A DNA stretch of 64,000 bases from Bisgaardia hudsonensis (GTDB lineage: Bacteria > Pseudomonadota > Gammaproteobacteria > Enterobacterales > Pasteurellaceae). This document shows, in pieces, positions 1 through 8,153 of this stretch. The translations under genes were made by a program, and so were the position numbers. Numbering within the stretch: the first letter of the stretch is position 1; every line of letters starts with the position of its first letter. The notes under the pieces were generated by a model. The model saw only the letters and a program-made list of their open reading frames with translations, had not been told where the DNA came from and ran no database searches. The DNA lies in contig NZ_SLXI01000002.1 in the NCBI RefSeq assembly GCF_004345785.1, positions 12,470 to 76,469 of the forward strand, given 5' to 3'.

Positions 1-189
1 GAGGATGATAGCTTAAGTGTTAGTGATGATAGCTTAAGTGTTAGTGATGATAGCTTAAGTGTTAGTGATGATAGCTTAAGTGTTAGTGATGATAGCTTAA
101 GTGTTAGTGATGATAGCTTAAGTGTTAGTGATGATAGCTTAAGTGTTAGTGATGATAGCTTAGGTGTTAGCGGTGATAGCTTAGGGGTT
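1..189 (+). repeat. 21-bp in-frame tandem repeat (about 9 units, continuing off the left edge)
   Basis: The unit AGTGATGATAGCTTAAGTGT+T repeats with an exact 21-bp period. Units 2 to 7 (22-147) are identical, unit 1 differs in its first codon, unit 8 has one change, and unit 9 (169-189) is degenerate. It encodes SDDSLSV in the linker of the AlbA_2-like protein. Homogeneous units point to recent slippage, so copy number probably varies between strains; each step adds or removes seven residues without shifting frame. Confidence 0.95.
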
Positions 190-549
190 AATCAAACAGC
201 CTATCGTGATAAAGTGGGGCGATTATGCCATACTCAATTAGACTATCCTTGTATTGATAGTTTGGAATATGTAGATAATGCCTATAAACAACAGCTCTAT
301 CACATAGCAACACAAGCTAGAGAAAAGAAACGCTTACCTCCACGAATAATGGAAGCAATATTTTTAAATTTGTGTAATGAACAATTTATCACTATCCAAG
401 CATTAGCTGAGATTGTCGATAGGAAAGCAGATCATATCCGTAAAAAATACTTATCCACGATGGTGAAAAAAGGACAATTAGAACTGGCTTTTCCAACAAC
501 GCCAACCCACGAAAAACAATCTTACCGCAAAGTAAGTAATGAGGACTAA
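1..549 (+). CDS. C-terminal part of an AlbA_2/COG2865-like ATP-binding regulator of a type I restriction locus (5' end outside window)
   Basis: The frame is open from base 1 and ends at TAA 547-549, so the gene is cut by the window edge; the GTG at 214 is only an internal in-frame codon. The visible 182 residues begin with about nine seven-residue repeats (consensus SDDSLSV). A helical, winged-helix-like C-terminus follows, containing AEIVDRKADHIRKKYL and LELAFPTTPTHEKQSYR. This tail resembles the end of COG2865 proteins (AlbA_2 domain plus ATPase, then a repeat-rich linker and a winged helix), which often sit beside hsd genes. The family call rests on the tail and the context, because the catalytic N-terminus is not visible. 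It lies 6 bp upstream of hsdR on the same strand and is probably co-transcribed with it. Confidence 0.6.
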   Translation, partial: EDDSLSVSDDSLSVSDDSLSVSDDSLSVSDDSLSVSDDSLSVSDDSLSVSDDSLGVSGDSLGVNQTAYRDKVGRLCHTQLDYPCIDSLEYVDNAYKQQLYHIATQAREKKRLPPRIMEAIFLNLCNEQFITIQALAEIVDRKADHIRKKYLSTMVKKGQLELAFPTTPTHEKQSYRKVSNED

Positions 550-555
550 ACAACA

Positions 556-3500
556 ATGAACGAAGAATTTATTGAAAATAATGCACTGGCTTGGTTTGAA
601 CAAACTGGTTGGGAAGTTTTTCACGGTAAAGATTTATTACCAGAAGGCACTAATCCACAGCGTAATGAGTTAAGTGCGGTGGTTTTAGAGCCAATTTTTC
701 GTTCTCAATTTGCAAAGCTTAATCCACATTTGCCAGCTTGTTGTGTTGAAGAAGTGTTAGCCAAGCTTAAAAAAGCGGAGAGCCGAGATCTGACTGAAGC
801 CAACCTAGCATTCCATCGTTTGTTGATACAAGGTGTGCCTGTTTCTTATCGTGTTGATGATAAAGATGTGTTTGAAACCGCTTTTTTAATGGACTTTAAT
901 CAACCAGATAATAATGCTTTTTGGGTGGTGAATCAGTTTGATATACGAGGCAATAAACTTCGTCGTCCAGATATTGTGTGTTTTGTAAATGGCTTGCCGT
1001 TGGCGGTAATTGAGTTGAAAAATCCTAGTGATGAAAAAACGGATATTTGGCAAGCATTTAATCAATTACAAACCTATAAAAATGATATTTTTGATTTGTT
1101 GATGTTCAATGAATCTTTGGTGATTTCTGATGGGGTCGAGGCAAAAGTGGGTTCACTCTCTGCTGATGAAGAACGCTTTATGCCTTGGCGAACCATTAAA
1201 AATGAAAATGATAAACCACAAGTAGAATGGCAATTAGAAACGATGATTAAAGGGTTCTTTTTGCCTGAACTGTTTTGTGATTATTTACGCTTTTTTATTT
1301 TATTTGAAAAAGATGAGAAAAATCGTTTAATCAAAAAACAAGCAGGTTATCATCAATTCCATGCGGTTAGAGAAGCGGTGTGTGCCACTGTAATTGCTTC
1401 ACAACATTTACTTGAAGATCAGATAAATGAACCAAGAGCCAGCTATGGTAAACGTGTTGAAAAAGGCAGTAAAAAAGCGGGGGTGGTTTGGCATACGCAA
1501 GGCAGTGGCAAAAGTATTTCCATGTGTTGTTATGCAGGCAAATTATTACAACAACCTGAAATGAATAATCCTACGTTATTGATTGTTACCGATCGTAATG
1601 ATTTAGATGGACAGTTATTTGCCCCCTTTTCCAATGCTCAAGGATTATTAAAACAAACACCAGTACAAGCGGACAGTCGAGAAAGTTTAAGAGAATTATT
1701 GGCAAGCCGAGAAGCTGGTGGCGTGATTTTTACCACTGTACAAAAATTTGCATTGCAAGATGATGAACAGCAGCATCCTTTGTTAAATGGGCGTCATAAT
1801 ATCGTGGTGATTTCTGATGAAGCTCATCGTAGTCAATATGGGTTAAAATCCAAACTCAATGCTAAAGGTGAGTATCAATTTGGCTATGCCAAACATATGC
1901 GTGATGCCTTAAAAAATGCGACCTTTATTGGTTTTACTGGTACACCCATTGAATTTGACGATCGGGATACCACAGCGGTATTTGGCGATTATGTGTCGAT
2001 TTATGATATTCAAGATGCCGTTGATGACGGGGCAACAGTACCGATTTATTATGAATCTCGTTTGGCAAAATTAGACATCAATCAAAAAGAAATTGAGGAT
2101 TTATCGCAACAAGTAGATGAAATCTTGGAAGATGAAGAAGTTAGTGACGCAGAAAAAACCAAAGGAGAATATACCCGTTTAGAAAAATTAGTGGGTGCAG
2201 AGCCAAGATTAAAAGAAATTGCCAATGATTTAGTCGCCCATTTTGAGAAACGCTTAGCAAGCCAAGATGGTAAGGCGATGATTGTAGCAATGAGCAGAGA
2301 AATTTGTGTGCATTTATATAATGAAATCGTGGCATTACGCCCAGAATGGCATAATGAAGATCCGACCTTAGGGGCAATAAAAATTGTGATGACCGGTTCG
2401 GCAGCCGATAAGGCTTTATTGCAGCCGCATATTTATACTAAGCAAGTTAAAAAAGATTTAGAAAAACGCTTTAAGAATCCTGATGATCCACTAAAACTGG
2501 TAATAGTTCGTGATATGTGGTTAACAGGTTTTGATGCCCCTTGTTGCCATACGATGTATATCGACAAACCGATGAAAGGTCATAATCTGATGCAAGCCAT
2601 TGCTCGAGTAAACCGTGTGTTTAAGGATAAACCTGGTGGCTTAGTGGTGGACTATATTGGCATTGCCAATGAGTTAAAACAGGCAATGCACACTTACAGC
2701 AATGCCAAAGGACGAGGCAAACCAACCATTGATACCCACGAAGCCTTAAAACTGTTATTGGCGAAAATAGATGCGATTCGGGGAATGTTTAAAACGCCTG
2801 TCAATGAGCATGTTTTAGATATCAGTCAATTTGAAAGCAAAGCTATTGAATTATTGCCAAAAGTAGCAAACCATATTTTAGGATTAAATGATGGTAAAAA
2901 ACGTTTTTGTGATTTGGTATTAGCTGCAACGAAGGCTTATGCGTTGTGTGCTACCTTAGATGAAGCGAATGGATTACAAAAAGAGTTAGCTTTTTATTCA
3001 GCGATTAAGGCGATGCTTAACAAAGAACAAATAAGCACCGGAAAGTTGAAAAAAGAACGTAAAGATCATCTATTAAAACAAATTTTAGATAATTCCGTTA
3101 TTGCTGAAGGAGTAGATGATATTTTTGCTTTGTGTGGCTTAGAAAAGCCGAATATTGGGTTGCTATCTGACGAGTTTTTAGAAGATATTCGTGATATGCC
3201 TTATAAAAATTTGGCAGTGGAGCTATTAGAAAAATTATTAAAAGATAATATTCAAAGTCGAAATGGTAGAAATGTCGTACAAGAACGAAAATACAAAGAA
3301 CGTCTTGAGGCGACCTTGACTAAATATCACAACAGAGGCATTGAAACCGCTCAAGTGATTGAAGAATTGATTAAAATGGCAAAGGATTTTCAAGAAGCTT
3401 TTCAGCGAGCGGAAAATCTGGGGCTAAATCAAGATGAAATCGCTTTTTATGATGCGTTGGCAAATAATGAAAGTGCAGTAAGGGAATTGGGCGATGAGAT

Positions 3501-3708
3501 TTTGAAAAAAATTGCGTTAGAATTAGTAGGGCAGTTAAGGAAATCGGTAACCGTAGATTGGCAAGTCCGAGAAAGTGTACGAGCTAGATTGCGAATATTG
3601 GTTCGCCGAGTGCTACAAAAATACAAGTATCCACCTGATAAAGCCAATGATGCTATTGATTTGGTTCTAGAGCAAGCTGAACGGTTATCTCAATATTGGT
3701 CTAAATAG
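556..3708 (+). CDS. hsdR: Type I restriction endonuclease, R (motor/nuclease) subunit
   Basis: HsdR is the ATP-dependent translocase and nuclease of a type I restriction-modification complex with HsdM and HsdS, cutting DNA at a distance from unmethylated target sites. The 1050-residue protein has the expected order. The PD-(D/E)XK nuclease core is near residues 139-155 (RPDIVCF, then VIELKN). Walker A is near 308-322 (HTQGSGKS). The DEAH box is at about 421 (ISDEAHRSQ), followed by helicase motif FTGTP. Motif VI-like [20 protein letters not shown] comes later, then a helical C-terminus that would contact the methylase. Length is normal for the family. ATG 556 lies just after the upstream gene. 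hsdM and hsdS are not in the window and presumably lie upstream. An uptake signal lies inside at 672-680. Confidence 0.97.
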   Translation: MNEEFIENNALAWFEQTGWEVFHGKDLLPEGTNPQRNELSAVVLEPIFRSQFAKLNPHLPACCVEEVLAKLKKAESRDLTEANLAFHRLLIQGVPVSYRVDDKDVFETAFLMDFNQPDNNAFWVVNQFDIRGNKLRRPDIVCFVNGLPLAVIELKNPSDEKTDIWQAFNQLQTYKNDIFDLLMFNESLVISDGVEAKVGSLSADEERFMPWRTIKNENDKPQVEWQLETMIKGFFLPELFCDYLRFFILFEKDEKNRLIKKQAGYHQFHAVREAVCATVIASQHLLEDQINEPRASYGKRVEKGSKKAGVVWHTQGSGKSISMCCYAGKLLQQPEMNNPTLLIVTDRNDLDGQLFAPFSNAQGLLKQTPVQADSRESLRELLASREAGGVIFTTVQKFALQDDEQQHPLLNGRHNIVVISDEAHRSQYGLKSKLNAKGEYQFGYAKHMRDALKNATFIGFTGTPIEFDDRDTTAVFGDYVSIYDIQDAVDDGATVPIYYESRLAKLDINQKEIEDLSQQVDEILEDEEVSDAEKTKGEYTRLEKLVGAEPRLKEIANDLVAHFEKRLASQDGKAMIVAMSREICVHLYNEIVALRPEWHNEDPTLGAIKIVMTGSAADKALLQPHIYTKQVKKDLEKRFKNPDDPLKLVIVRDMWLTGFDAPCCHTMYIDKPMKGHNLMQAIARVNRVFKDKPGGLVVDYIGIANELKQAMHTYSNAKGRGKPTIDTHEALKLLLAKIDAIRGMFKTPVNEHVLDISQFESKAIELLPKVANHILGLNDGKKRFCDLVLAATKAYALCATLDEANGLQKELAFYSAIKAMLNKEQISTGKLKKERKDHLLKQILDNSVIAEGVDDIFALCGLEKPNIGLLSDEFLEDIRDMPYKNLAVELLEKLLKDNIQSRNGRNVVQERKYKERLEATLTKYHNRGIETAQVIEELIKMAKDFQEAFQRAENLGLNQDEIAFYDALANNESAVRELGDEILKKIALELVGQLRKSVTVDWQVRESVRARLRILVRRVLQKYKYPPDKANDAIDLVLEQAERLSQYWSK

Positions 3709-3729
3709 CATTTAGTCAAATAGTTGTGT

Positions 3730-3780
3730 AAAAGAGCGGTCAAAATTTTTTTAGTTTTAAAAATTCTTTGATCGCTTTTT
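3730..3780 (+). terminator. Rho-independent terminator after hsdR
   Basis: An imperfect hairpin pairs AGCGGTCAAA with TTTGATCGCT and extends with A/T pairs, ending in a T run. It uses the same GAGCGGTCAAAA arm as the hairpin at 6481-6526. Confidence 0.8.
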
Positions 3781-3807
3781 GTGTTATTAAGAAAATCTAT
3801 AATTTGT

Positions 3808-3836
3808 TTGTTAGACAATCGGTCTAATGCTAGAAT
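3808..3836 (+). promoter_or_regulatory. nemR promoter with overlapping palindromic operator
   Basis: A candidate -35 (TTGTTA, 3808-3813) and -10 (TAGAAT, 3831-3836) are 17 bp apart. The perfect palindrome TTAGACAATCGGTCTAA (3811-3827; six-base arms, five-base spacer) occupies the spacer. The same arms recur before yqhD, which points to autoregulation by the TetR-family protein that follows. The promoter assignment is inference. Confidence 0.7.
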
Positions 3837-3865
3837 GAGCCAACTTTTATTTATTGTTTACTATT

Positions 3866-4480
3866 ATGATCAATTCATCATCGAAATATTCCGATACAAA
3901 ATCTGCTATTTTAGAAAATGGTTATCAGCTTATTGCACAGCAAGGATTTGTTGGCGTTGGCTTAAAAATGATTTTAGATTCTGCAGGGATTCCGAAAGGA
4001 TCTTTTTATCATTATTTTGAATCTAAAGAGGCTTTTGGAGAGGAATTGATTCGTTATTATTTTTCTCGTTATCAAGCAAGATTAGAATCGTTATCCCAAC
4101 AGGATATTACTGCTCAGCAGAGAATTTGTGAGTATTTTAAATCTTGGTATGAAACACAGCAATTTGATTCCTCATGCAATAAATGTTTATTAGTTAAATT
4201 AAGTGGTGAAATAGCGGATATTTCCGAAAAAATGCGTCAAGCGTTAGCTGAAGGTTATCAGTTATTGCTTACTTGGTTAAGTAAACAAATCGAAATAGGT
4301 TGGCAAGAGGGATCGATTAGAAAACAAAAAATTTCTTCTGAATCATTGGCTAATCGTTGGTATTATGCGTGGGTAGGAGCGAGTTTAATGGCTAAAATTA
4401 ACCATTCTAATTTACCTTTATTAGAAGTTTGGCAAATGACATTAAATGAATTAAGTGTTCCAGAATCTTATCATTCATAA
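3866..4480 (+). CDS. nemR: NemR-type TetR-family transcriptional repressor, predicted electrophile/reactive-chlorine sensor
   Basis: A 204-residue TetR-family regulator with an N-terminal helix-turn-helix (DSAGIPKGSFYHYFESKEAF, residues 38-57) and an all-helical ligand domain. The segment KCLLVKLSGE closely matches E. coli NemR around its redox-sensing Cys106, here Cys107. The segment SLMAKI supplies Lys177, matching the lysine that bonds to that cysteine in the oxidised NemR switch. I chose ATG 3866; an in-frame TTG at 3854 would add four residues but is less likely. Palindromic operators overlap both its own promoter and that of yqhD, and both downstream genes suit carbonyl and electrophile detoxification. 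The exact inducer is inferred, not seen. Confidence 0.85.
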   Translation: MINSSSKYSDTKSAILENGYQLIAQQGFVGVGLKMILDSAGIPKGSFYHYFESKEAFGEELIRYYFSRYQARLESLSQQDITAQQRICEYFKSWYETQQFDSSCNKCLLVKLSGEIADISEKMRQALAEGYQLLLTWLSKQIEIGWQEGSIRKQKISSESLANRWYYAWVGASLMAKINHSNLPLLEVWQMTLNELSVPESYHS

Positions 4481-4520
4481 GTTGATTATTATTATATTTC
4501 CTAATTAATTTTTAATTTAC

Positions 4521-4548
4521 TAGACGACCGGTCTATTTAGTGTATAAT
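4521..4548 (+). promoter_or_regulatory. yqhD-gst promoter with NemR-type operator
   Basis: TAGACGACCGGTCTA (4521-4535) has the same TAGAC/GTCTA arms and five-base spacer as the site before nemR. It covers a weak -35 (TAGACG, 4521-4526) placed 16 bp before a consensus -10, TATAAT (4543-4548). A repressor bound here would block polymerase access. Confidence 0.75.
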
Positions 4549-4618
4549 AAAGATAAGTCAGTAAATAATGTTTATATTATTTACTTAATTTTAAATACAT
4601 AAATATAAAGGAAATCTT

Positions 4619-5815
4619 ATGAATAACTTCCAATATTACAATCCCGTTCGTATCGTATTTGGTGAAGGACAAATTAAAACACTTAGTGAACTTGTACCAG
4701 AGAAAGCGAGAGTTTTAATTACTTACGGTGGTGGCTCGGCACAACGGACTGGAACGTTAGATGAAGTTAAAAATGCGTTAAAGGCAAATGGTGAAAGAGA
4801 GATTTTTGAGTTTGGTGGTATTGAGCCTAATCCAGAATTTAATACATTGCTTAATGCTGCTGATAAAGTACAGGAATTAAATATTGATTTTATATTAGCA
4901 GTAGGTGGTGGTTCAGTTATTGATGGAAGTAAATTTATTTCGCTCGTTTCAGGATTAGTGGACGAAAATGGTCGTATTTCTCGTGATAAAGCTTGGGAAA
5001 CATTGTTGCAATATGGAAGTAATGTTACCGATTCAGTTGTTGATTTAGGAACAGTATTAACGATCCCTGCGACAGGTTCTGAAATGAATTCAGGTGGTGT
5101 TATCAATAATACGGAAAGAAAAGCTAAATTACCTTTTGGTAATCCACTTGTTTATCCTAAATTTTCTATTTTAGATCCTGCTAAAACGTTGACTTTACCT
5201 GAAAGACAGGTCGTTAATGGTGTTGCTGATGCTTTTGTTCATGTTATGGAACAATATTTAACTTATCCTGTGAATGCTAAAGTTCAGGATGCATTTTCTG
5301 AAAGTTTATTGAAAATTTTGATTGATGAGGGAAATACAATAATTAATGAGCCAAATAATATGGATTCTCGTAAAAATATTATGTGGACGGCAACAATGGC
5401 ATTAAATGGGTTGATTGGTGTGGGTGTACCACAAGATTGGACGGCACATATGATTGGTCATGAAATCACTTCATTATATAAAATCGACCATGCAAGAACC
5501 TTAACTATTGTTTTACCTTCGTTAATGCGAGAGCTTAAAAACAGCAAAAAAGAGAAATTATTACAATATGCTCATAATGTTTGGAATATTGATAGTCAAG
5601 AAAATGATGATTTAGTAATTGATAAAGCAATATCACTTACAGAAGCATTTTTCCAAAAATTAGGTTTACCAATAAAATTAAGTGATGTTGACCTAAATGA
5701 AACGGCAATTGATTTAATTATTACACAATTAGAGATGCACGGAATGGTTAAATTGGGTGAGCATAAAGGTAATGATTTAGATGTATCAAGACGTATTTTA
5801 CAGAGAGCACTTTAA
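4619..5815 (+). CDS. yqhD: NADPH-dependent aldehyde reductase/alcohol dehydrogenase, YqhD type
   Basis: An iron-containing-alcohol-dehydrogenase-fold enzyme of 398 residues that closely follows E. coli YqhD (387 residues), which reduces short-chain and toxic aldehydes with NADPH. The cofactor loops VLITYGGGSAQ (33-43) and AVGGGSVIDG (94-103) are present. The metal ligands expected from YqhD map to Asp204 and His208 (DAFVH), His277 (AHMIGHE) and His291 (KIDHARTL). The match at the start (MNNFQYYNPVRIVFGEG) supports ATG 4619, which is preceded by AAAGGAAA. It is the first gene of a two-gene unit with gst 12 bp downstream, under the NemR-type operator. Expected role: clearing methylglyoxal-like or lipid-derived aldehydes in the cytoplasm. 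Confidence 0.93.
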   Translation: MNNFQYYNPVRIVFGEGQIKTLSELVPEKARVLITYGGGSAQRTGTLDEVKNALKANGEREIFEFGGIEPNPEFNTLLNAADKVQELNIDFILAVGGGSVIDGSKFISLVSGLVDENGRISRDKAWETLLQYGSNVTDSVVDLGTVLTIPATGSEMNSGGVINNTERKAKLPFGNPLVYPKFSILDPAKTLTLPERQVVNGVADAFVHVMEQYLTYPVNAKVQDAFSESLLKILIDEGNTIINEPNNMDSRKNIMWTATMALNGLIGVGVPQDWTAHMIGHEITSLYKIDHARTLTIVLPSLMRELKNSKKEKLLQYAHNVWNIDSQENDDLVIDKAISLTEAFFQKLGLPIKLSDVDLNETAIDLIITQLEMHGMVKLGEHKGNDLDVSRRILQRAL

Positions 5816-5827
5816 AAAGGAGATAAT

Positions 5828-6448
5828 ATGATTCGTTTACATCATTTGAATAAGTCGCGTTCATTACGTATTTTATGGTTACTTGAGGAACTTCAAGTAC
5901 CATATGAACTAGTTTCTTATAAAAGAAATCCAGAAACACAGCTTGCACCAGAAAGCTTAAAACAAATTCATCCATTAGGCAAATCGCCTGTTATCGAAAT
6001 TGATGATCAGGTAATTAGTGAATCTGGTGCGATCACGACAATTTTAATTGAGAAATTTGCACCTGAGAGATTACGTCCAAATTTAGATTCTCCAGAGTAT
6101 GCAAAATATTTACAATGGATTGAATTTGCAGAAAGTTCATTAATGGTACCTTTATTATTAGAGATTTTTACTCAGGGCGCAGGTATAAAGGACAATGTAT
6201 TTCTAACAAATTATATAGCTAAAGAAAAAACTAATTTATTAACTTACTTAGATAATGAACTAGAAGGTAAATTGTATTTATTAGGTGATAAATTGAGTGG
6301 AGCAGATTTTATGCTATGTTTTAGTTTGATTGCGTTAGAGAGAAAGAAAGAGTTGGATAATTATCTTAATATTAAACGCTATGTGCAGAATTTATCTACA
6401 TTAGAAAGCTATAAACGCGCAATGGGAATAGAATATGCTCAGGCTTAA
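5828..6448 (+). CDS. Glutathione S-transferase
   Basis: A 206-residue cytosolic glutathione S-transferase. The N-terminal thioredoxin-like domain has SRSLRILWLLEEL (residues 10-22), with a serine at the usual catalytic position, the cis-proline segment KSPVIEIDD, and the glutathione-gripping ESGAI motif. The helical C-terminal domain follows. AAGGAG precedes ATG 5828, and the gap to yqhD is only 12 bp, so both are likely made from one message. The pairing of a GST with an aldehyde reductase under a NemR-like repressor points to conjugation of electrophiles as the complement to their reduction. The physiological substrate cannot be read from sequence. Confidence 0.9.
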   Translation: MIRLHHLNKSRSLRILWLLEELQVPYELVSYKRNPETQLAPESLKQIHPLGKSPVIEIDDQVISESGAITTILIEKFAPERLRPNLDSPEYAKYLQWIEFAESSLMVPLLLEIFTQGAGIKDNVFLTNYIAKEKTNLLTYLDNELEGKLYLLGDKLSGADFMLCFSLIALERKKELDNYLNIKRYVQNLSTLESYKRAMGIEYAQA

Positions 6449-6480
6449 TGAGTTATAATTAATAGATTTTAATTTGAGTT

Positions 6481-6526
6481 AAAAGAGCGGTCAAAAATTC
6501 GTTAATTTTTTTGACCGCTCTTTTTT
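6481..6526. terminator. Bidirectional terminator between gst and gltA
   Basis: A long perfect hairpin, AAAAGAGCGGTCAAAAA pairing with TTTTTTGACCGCTCTTTT, has A and T runs on both sides. It lies between the convergent genes gst (+) and gltA (-) and can serve both. Confidence 0.92.
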
Positions 6527-6534
6527 GTACTATT

Positions 6535-7827
6535 TTACTTATCTAATGGTTGGAATGATCTTTCTGTATATCCCTCGTATAGCTGACGTGGTCTAACAAT
6601 TTTCATATTACCCGGTTCAAACATTTCTTTCCAATGGGCAATCCAGCCCACTGTTCTTGCAAGAGCAAAAATAACTGTGAACATGGATTTTGGAATGCCA
6701 ATAGCACTGAGAATAATACCAGAATAGAAATCGACATTAGGATAGAGTTTATGATCGATAAAATAAGGATCGCTTAATGCTATTTTTTCTAGCTCCATTG
6801 CGACATCCATTAGTGGTGTTTGAATATTTAGTTCTTGAAGTACTTCATGACAGGTTTGACGCATTACTTTTGCTCTAGGATCATAGTTTTTATACACTCT
6901 ATGTCCGAATCCCATTAAGCGGAATGGATCATTTTTGTCTTTAGCCCTTGCAATGTATTCAGGAATACGATCAACGCTACCTATTTCTTCTAACATATTA
7001 ATACAAGCTTCATTTGCCCCTCCGTGAGCTGGTCCCCAGAGTGATGCAATACCAGCTGCAATACAAGCAAATGGATTTGCACCTGAAGAAGCCGCTGTTC
7101 TTACAGTAGATGTTGAGGCATTTTGCTCATGATCAGCATGTAAAATAAAAATAGTATTCATTGCTTTCTCTAATACGGGATTAACTTCATAAGGTTCACA
7201 AGGGGTTGCAAACATCATATGCAAGAAGTTACCTGAATAAGATAGTTTGTTAAGTGGGAACATAAAAGGTTGCCCAATAGAGTATTTGTAACACATTGCT
7301 GCAAGAGTTGGCATTTTAGCAAGAAGTCGAATTGCGGTAATTTGGCGATGTTCAATATTATTAATATCTAGTGAATCATGGTAGAACGCAGCTAAGGCAC
7401 CACTTACCCCACACATCACAGCCATAGGATGTGAATCTCGGCGAAATCCATGAAAAAAGCGAGAAATTTGTTCATGTACTAGAGTATGTTTTTTCACTAA
7501 TTTCGTAAATTCCTTATACTCTTCTTCATTAGGTGCTTCTCCGAATAAAAGTAAATGAGCTACTTCTAAATAATCTGCTTTTTTCGCAAGATCAGCAATA
7601 GGGTAGCCTCGATGTAATAGGATACCGTTATCACCATCTATATAGGTTATTTTGGATACACAAGATGCGGTGGACATGAATCCTGGGTCAAATGTAAAAA
7701 GTTTATTTTTAACAAGTGACTGAACATCAACGGCATCATAACCTAATGAACCTTGATGAATAGGTAAGTTAAACTCTCTACCATCACTGAGTGTTAATTT
7801 TGCATTCAATTTTTCACTTGTAGACAT
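6535..7827 (-). CDS. gltA: Citrate synthase (type II, hexameric class)
   Basis: GltA condenses oxaloacetate and acetyl-CoA to citrate at the entry of the TCA cycle. The 430-residue protein matches the E. coli class (427). The catalytic elements are visible: [11 protein letters not shown] (first catalytic His), [15 protein letters not shown] (second His and substrate arginine) and the NVDFYSG aspartate segment near residue 365. ATG 7827 is preceded on its strand by an AGAGGA ribosome site. It is divergent from sucA across a 326-bp region, an arrangement that could allow co-regulation of gltA and sucAB. Its presence distinguishes this genome from H. influenzae, which as I recall lacks this enzyme. 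Confidence 0.97.
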   Translation of the reverse strand: MSTSEKLNAKLTLSDGREFNLPIHQGSLGYDAVDVQSLVKNKLFTFDPGFMSTASCVSKITYIDGDNGILLHRGYPIADLAKKADYLEVAHLLLFGEAPNEEEYKEFTKLVKKHTLVHEQISRFFHGFRRDSHPMAVMCGVSGALAAFYHDSLDINNIEHRQITAIRLLAKMPTLAAMCYKYSIGQPFMFPLNKLSYSGNFLHMMFATPCEPYEVNPVLEKAMNTIFILHADHEQNASTSTVRTAASSGANPFACIAAGIASLWGPAHGGANEACINMLEEIGSVDRIPEYIARAKDKNDPFRLMGFGHRVYKNYDPRAKVMRQTCHEVLQELNIQTPLMDVAMELEKIALSDPYFIDHKLYPNVDFYSGIILSAIGIPKSMFTVIFALARTVGWIAHWKEMFEPGNMKIVRPRQLYEGYTERSFQPLDK

Positions 7828-8153
7828 AAGATAATCCTCTTTTTGTAATGAAAATGATGTTGTGTAATTATTATTTAATATTATGTTGCTGGTTAAATAT
7901 ATCGCTATATTTTCTTGATGTCTTTATAAATTTTAAAAATTTGCAGATTAAAAGTAAATGAATTGTTAAATTTGCGGGTGAGATCAAAATTTTGTAAAAA
8001 ATATTGGAGATATGTTAAAAATATGTTGAATAAATTCAAGAAATTAATTCTAATCTATGTATTTATTCAATTAGGGATCCGCATAAAGCGATGTATAATA
8101 TTCAAAATTTATAAAATGCATCGCTATTAGAATGTGAGAATTAGGTGGTTACA
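7828..8153. promoter_or_regulatory. Divergent gltA/sucA control region
   Basis: This 326-bp AT-rich region has no gene. A consensus -10 TATAAT for sucA lies at 8094-8099 with no good -35. Inverted arms AGCGATG (8087-8093) and CATCGCT (8119-8125) could form a hairpin in the sucA leader or an operator. Two GTTRA words 11 bp apart (8014-8018 and 8025-8029) have the spacing of ArcA direct repeats, which is plausible for TCA genes but weak evidence. AGGTGG at 8143-8148 is the sucA ribosome site. Confidence 0.45.

Noticed and set aside
1-189. CRISPR-like or phase-variable repeat array
   Set aside because: Units are contiguous without spacers and are translated in frame. At 21 bp they cannot shift the frame, so neither CRISPR nor on/off phase variation fits.
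3781-4020. 79-codon plus-strand frame overlapping the nemR start
   Set aside because: It runs across the promoter and operator in another frame than nemR and has no ribosome site or recognisable protein features.
8087-8125. Riboswitch upstream of sucA
   Set aside because: Only a simple seven-base hairpin is visible, and no conserved core such as the SucA leader motif could be confirmed by eye.
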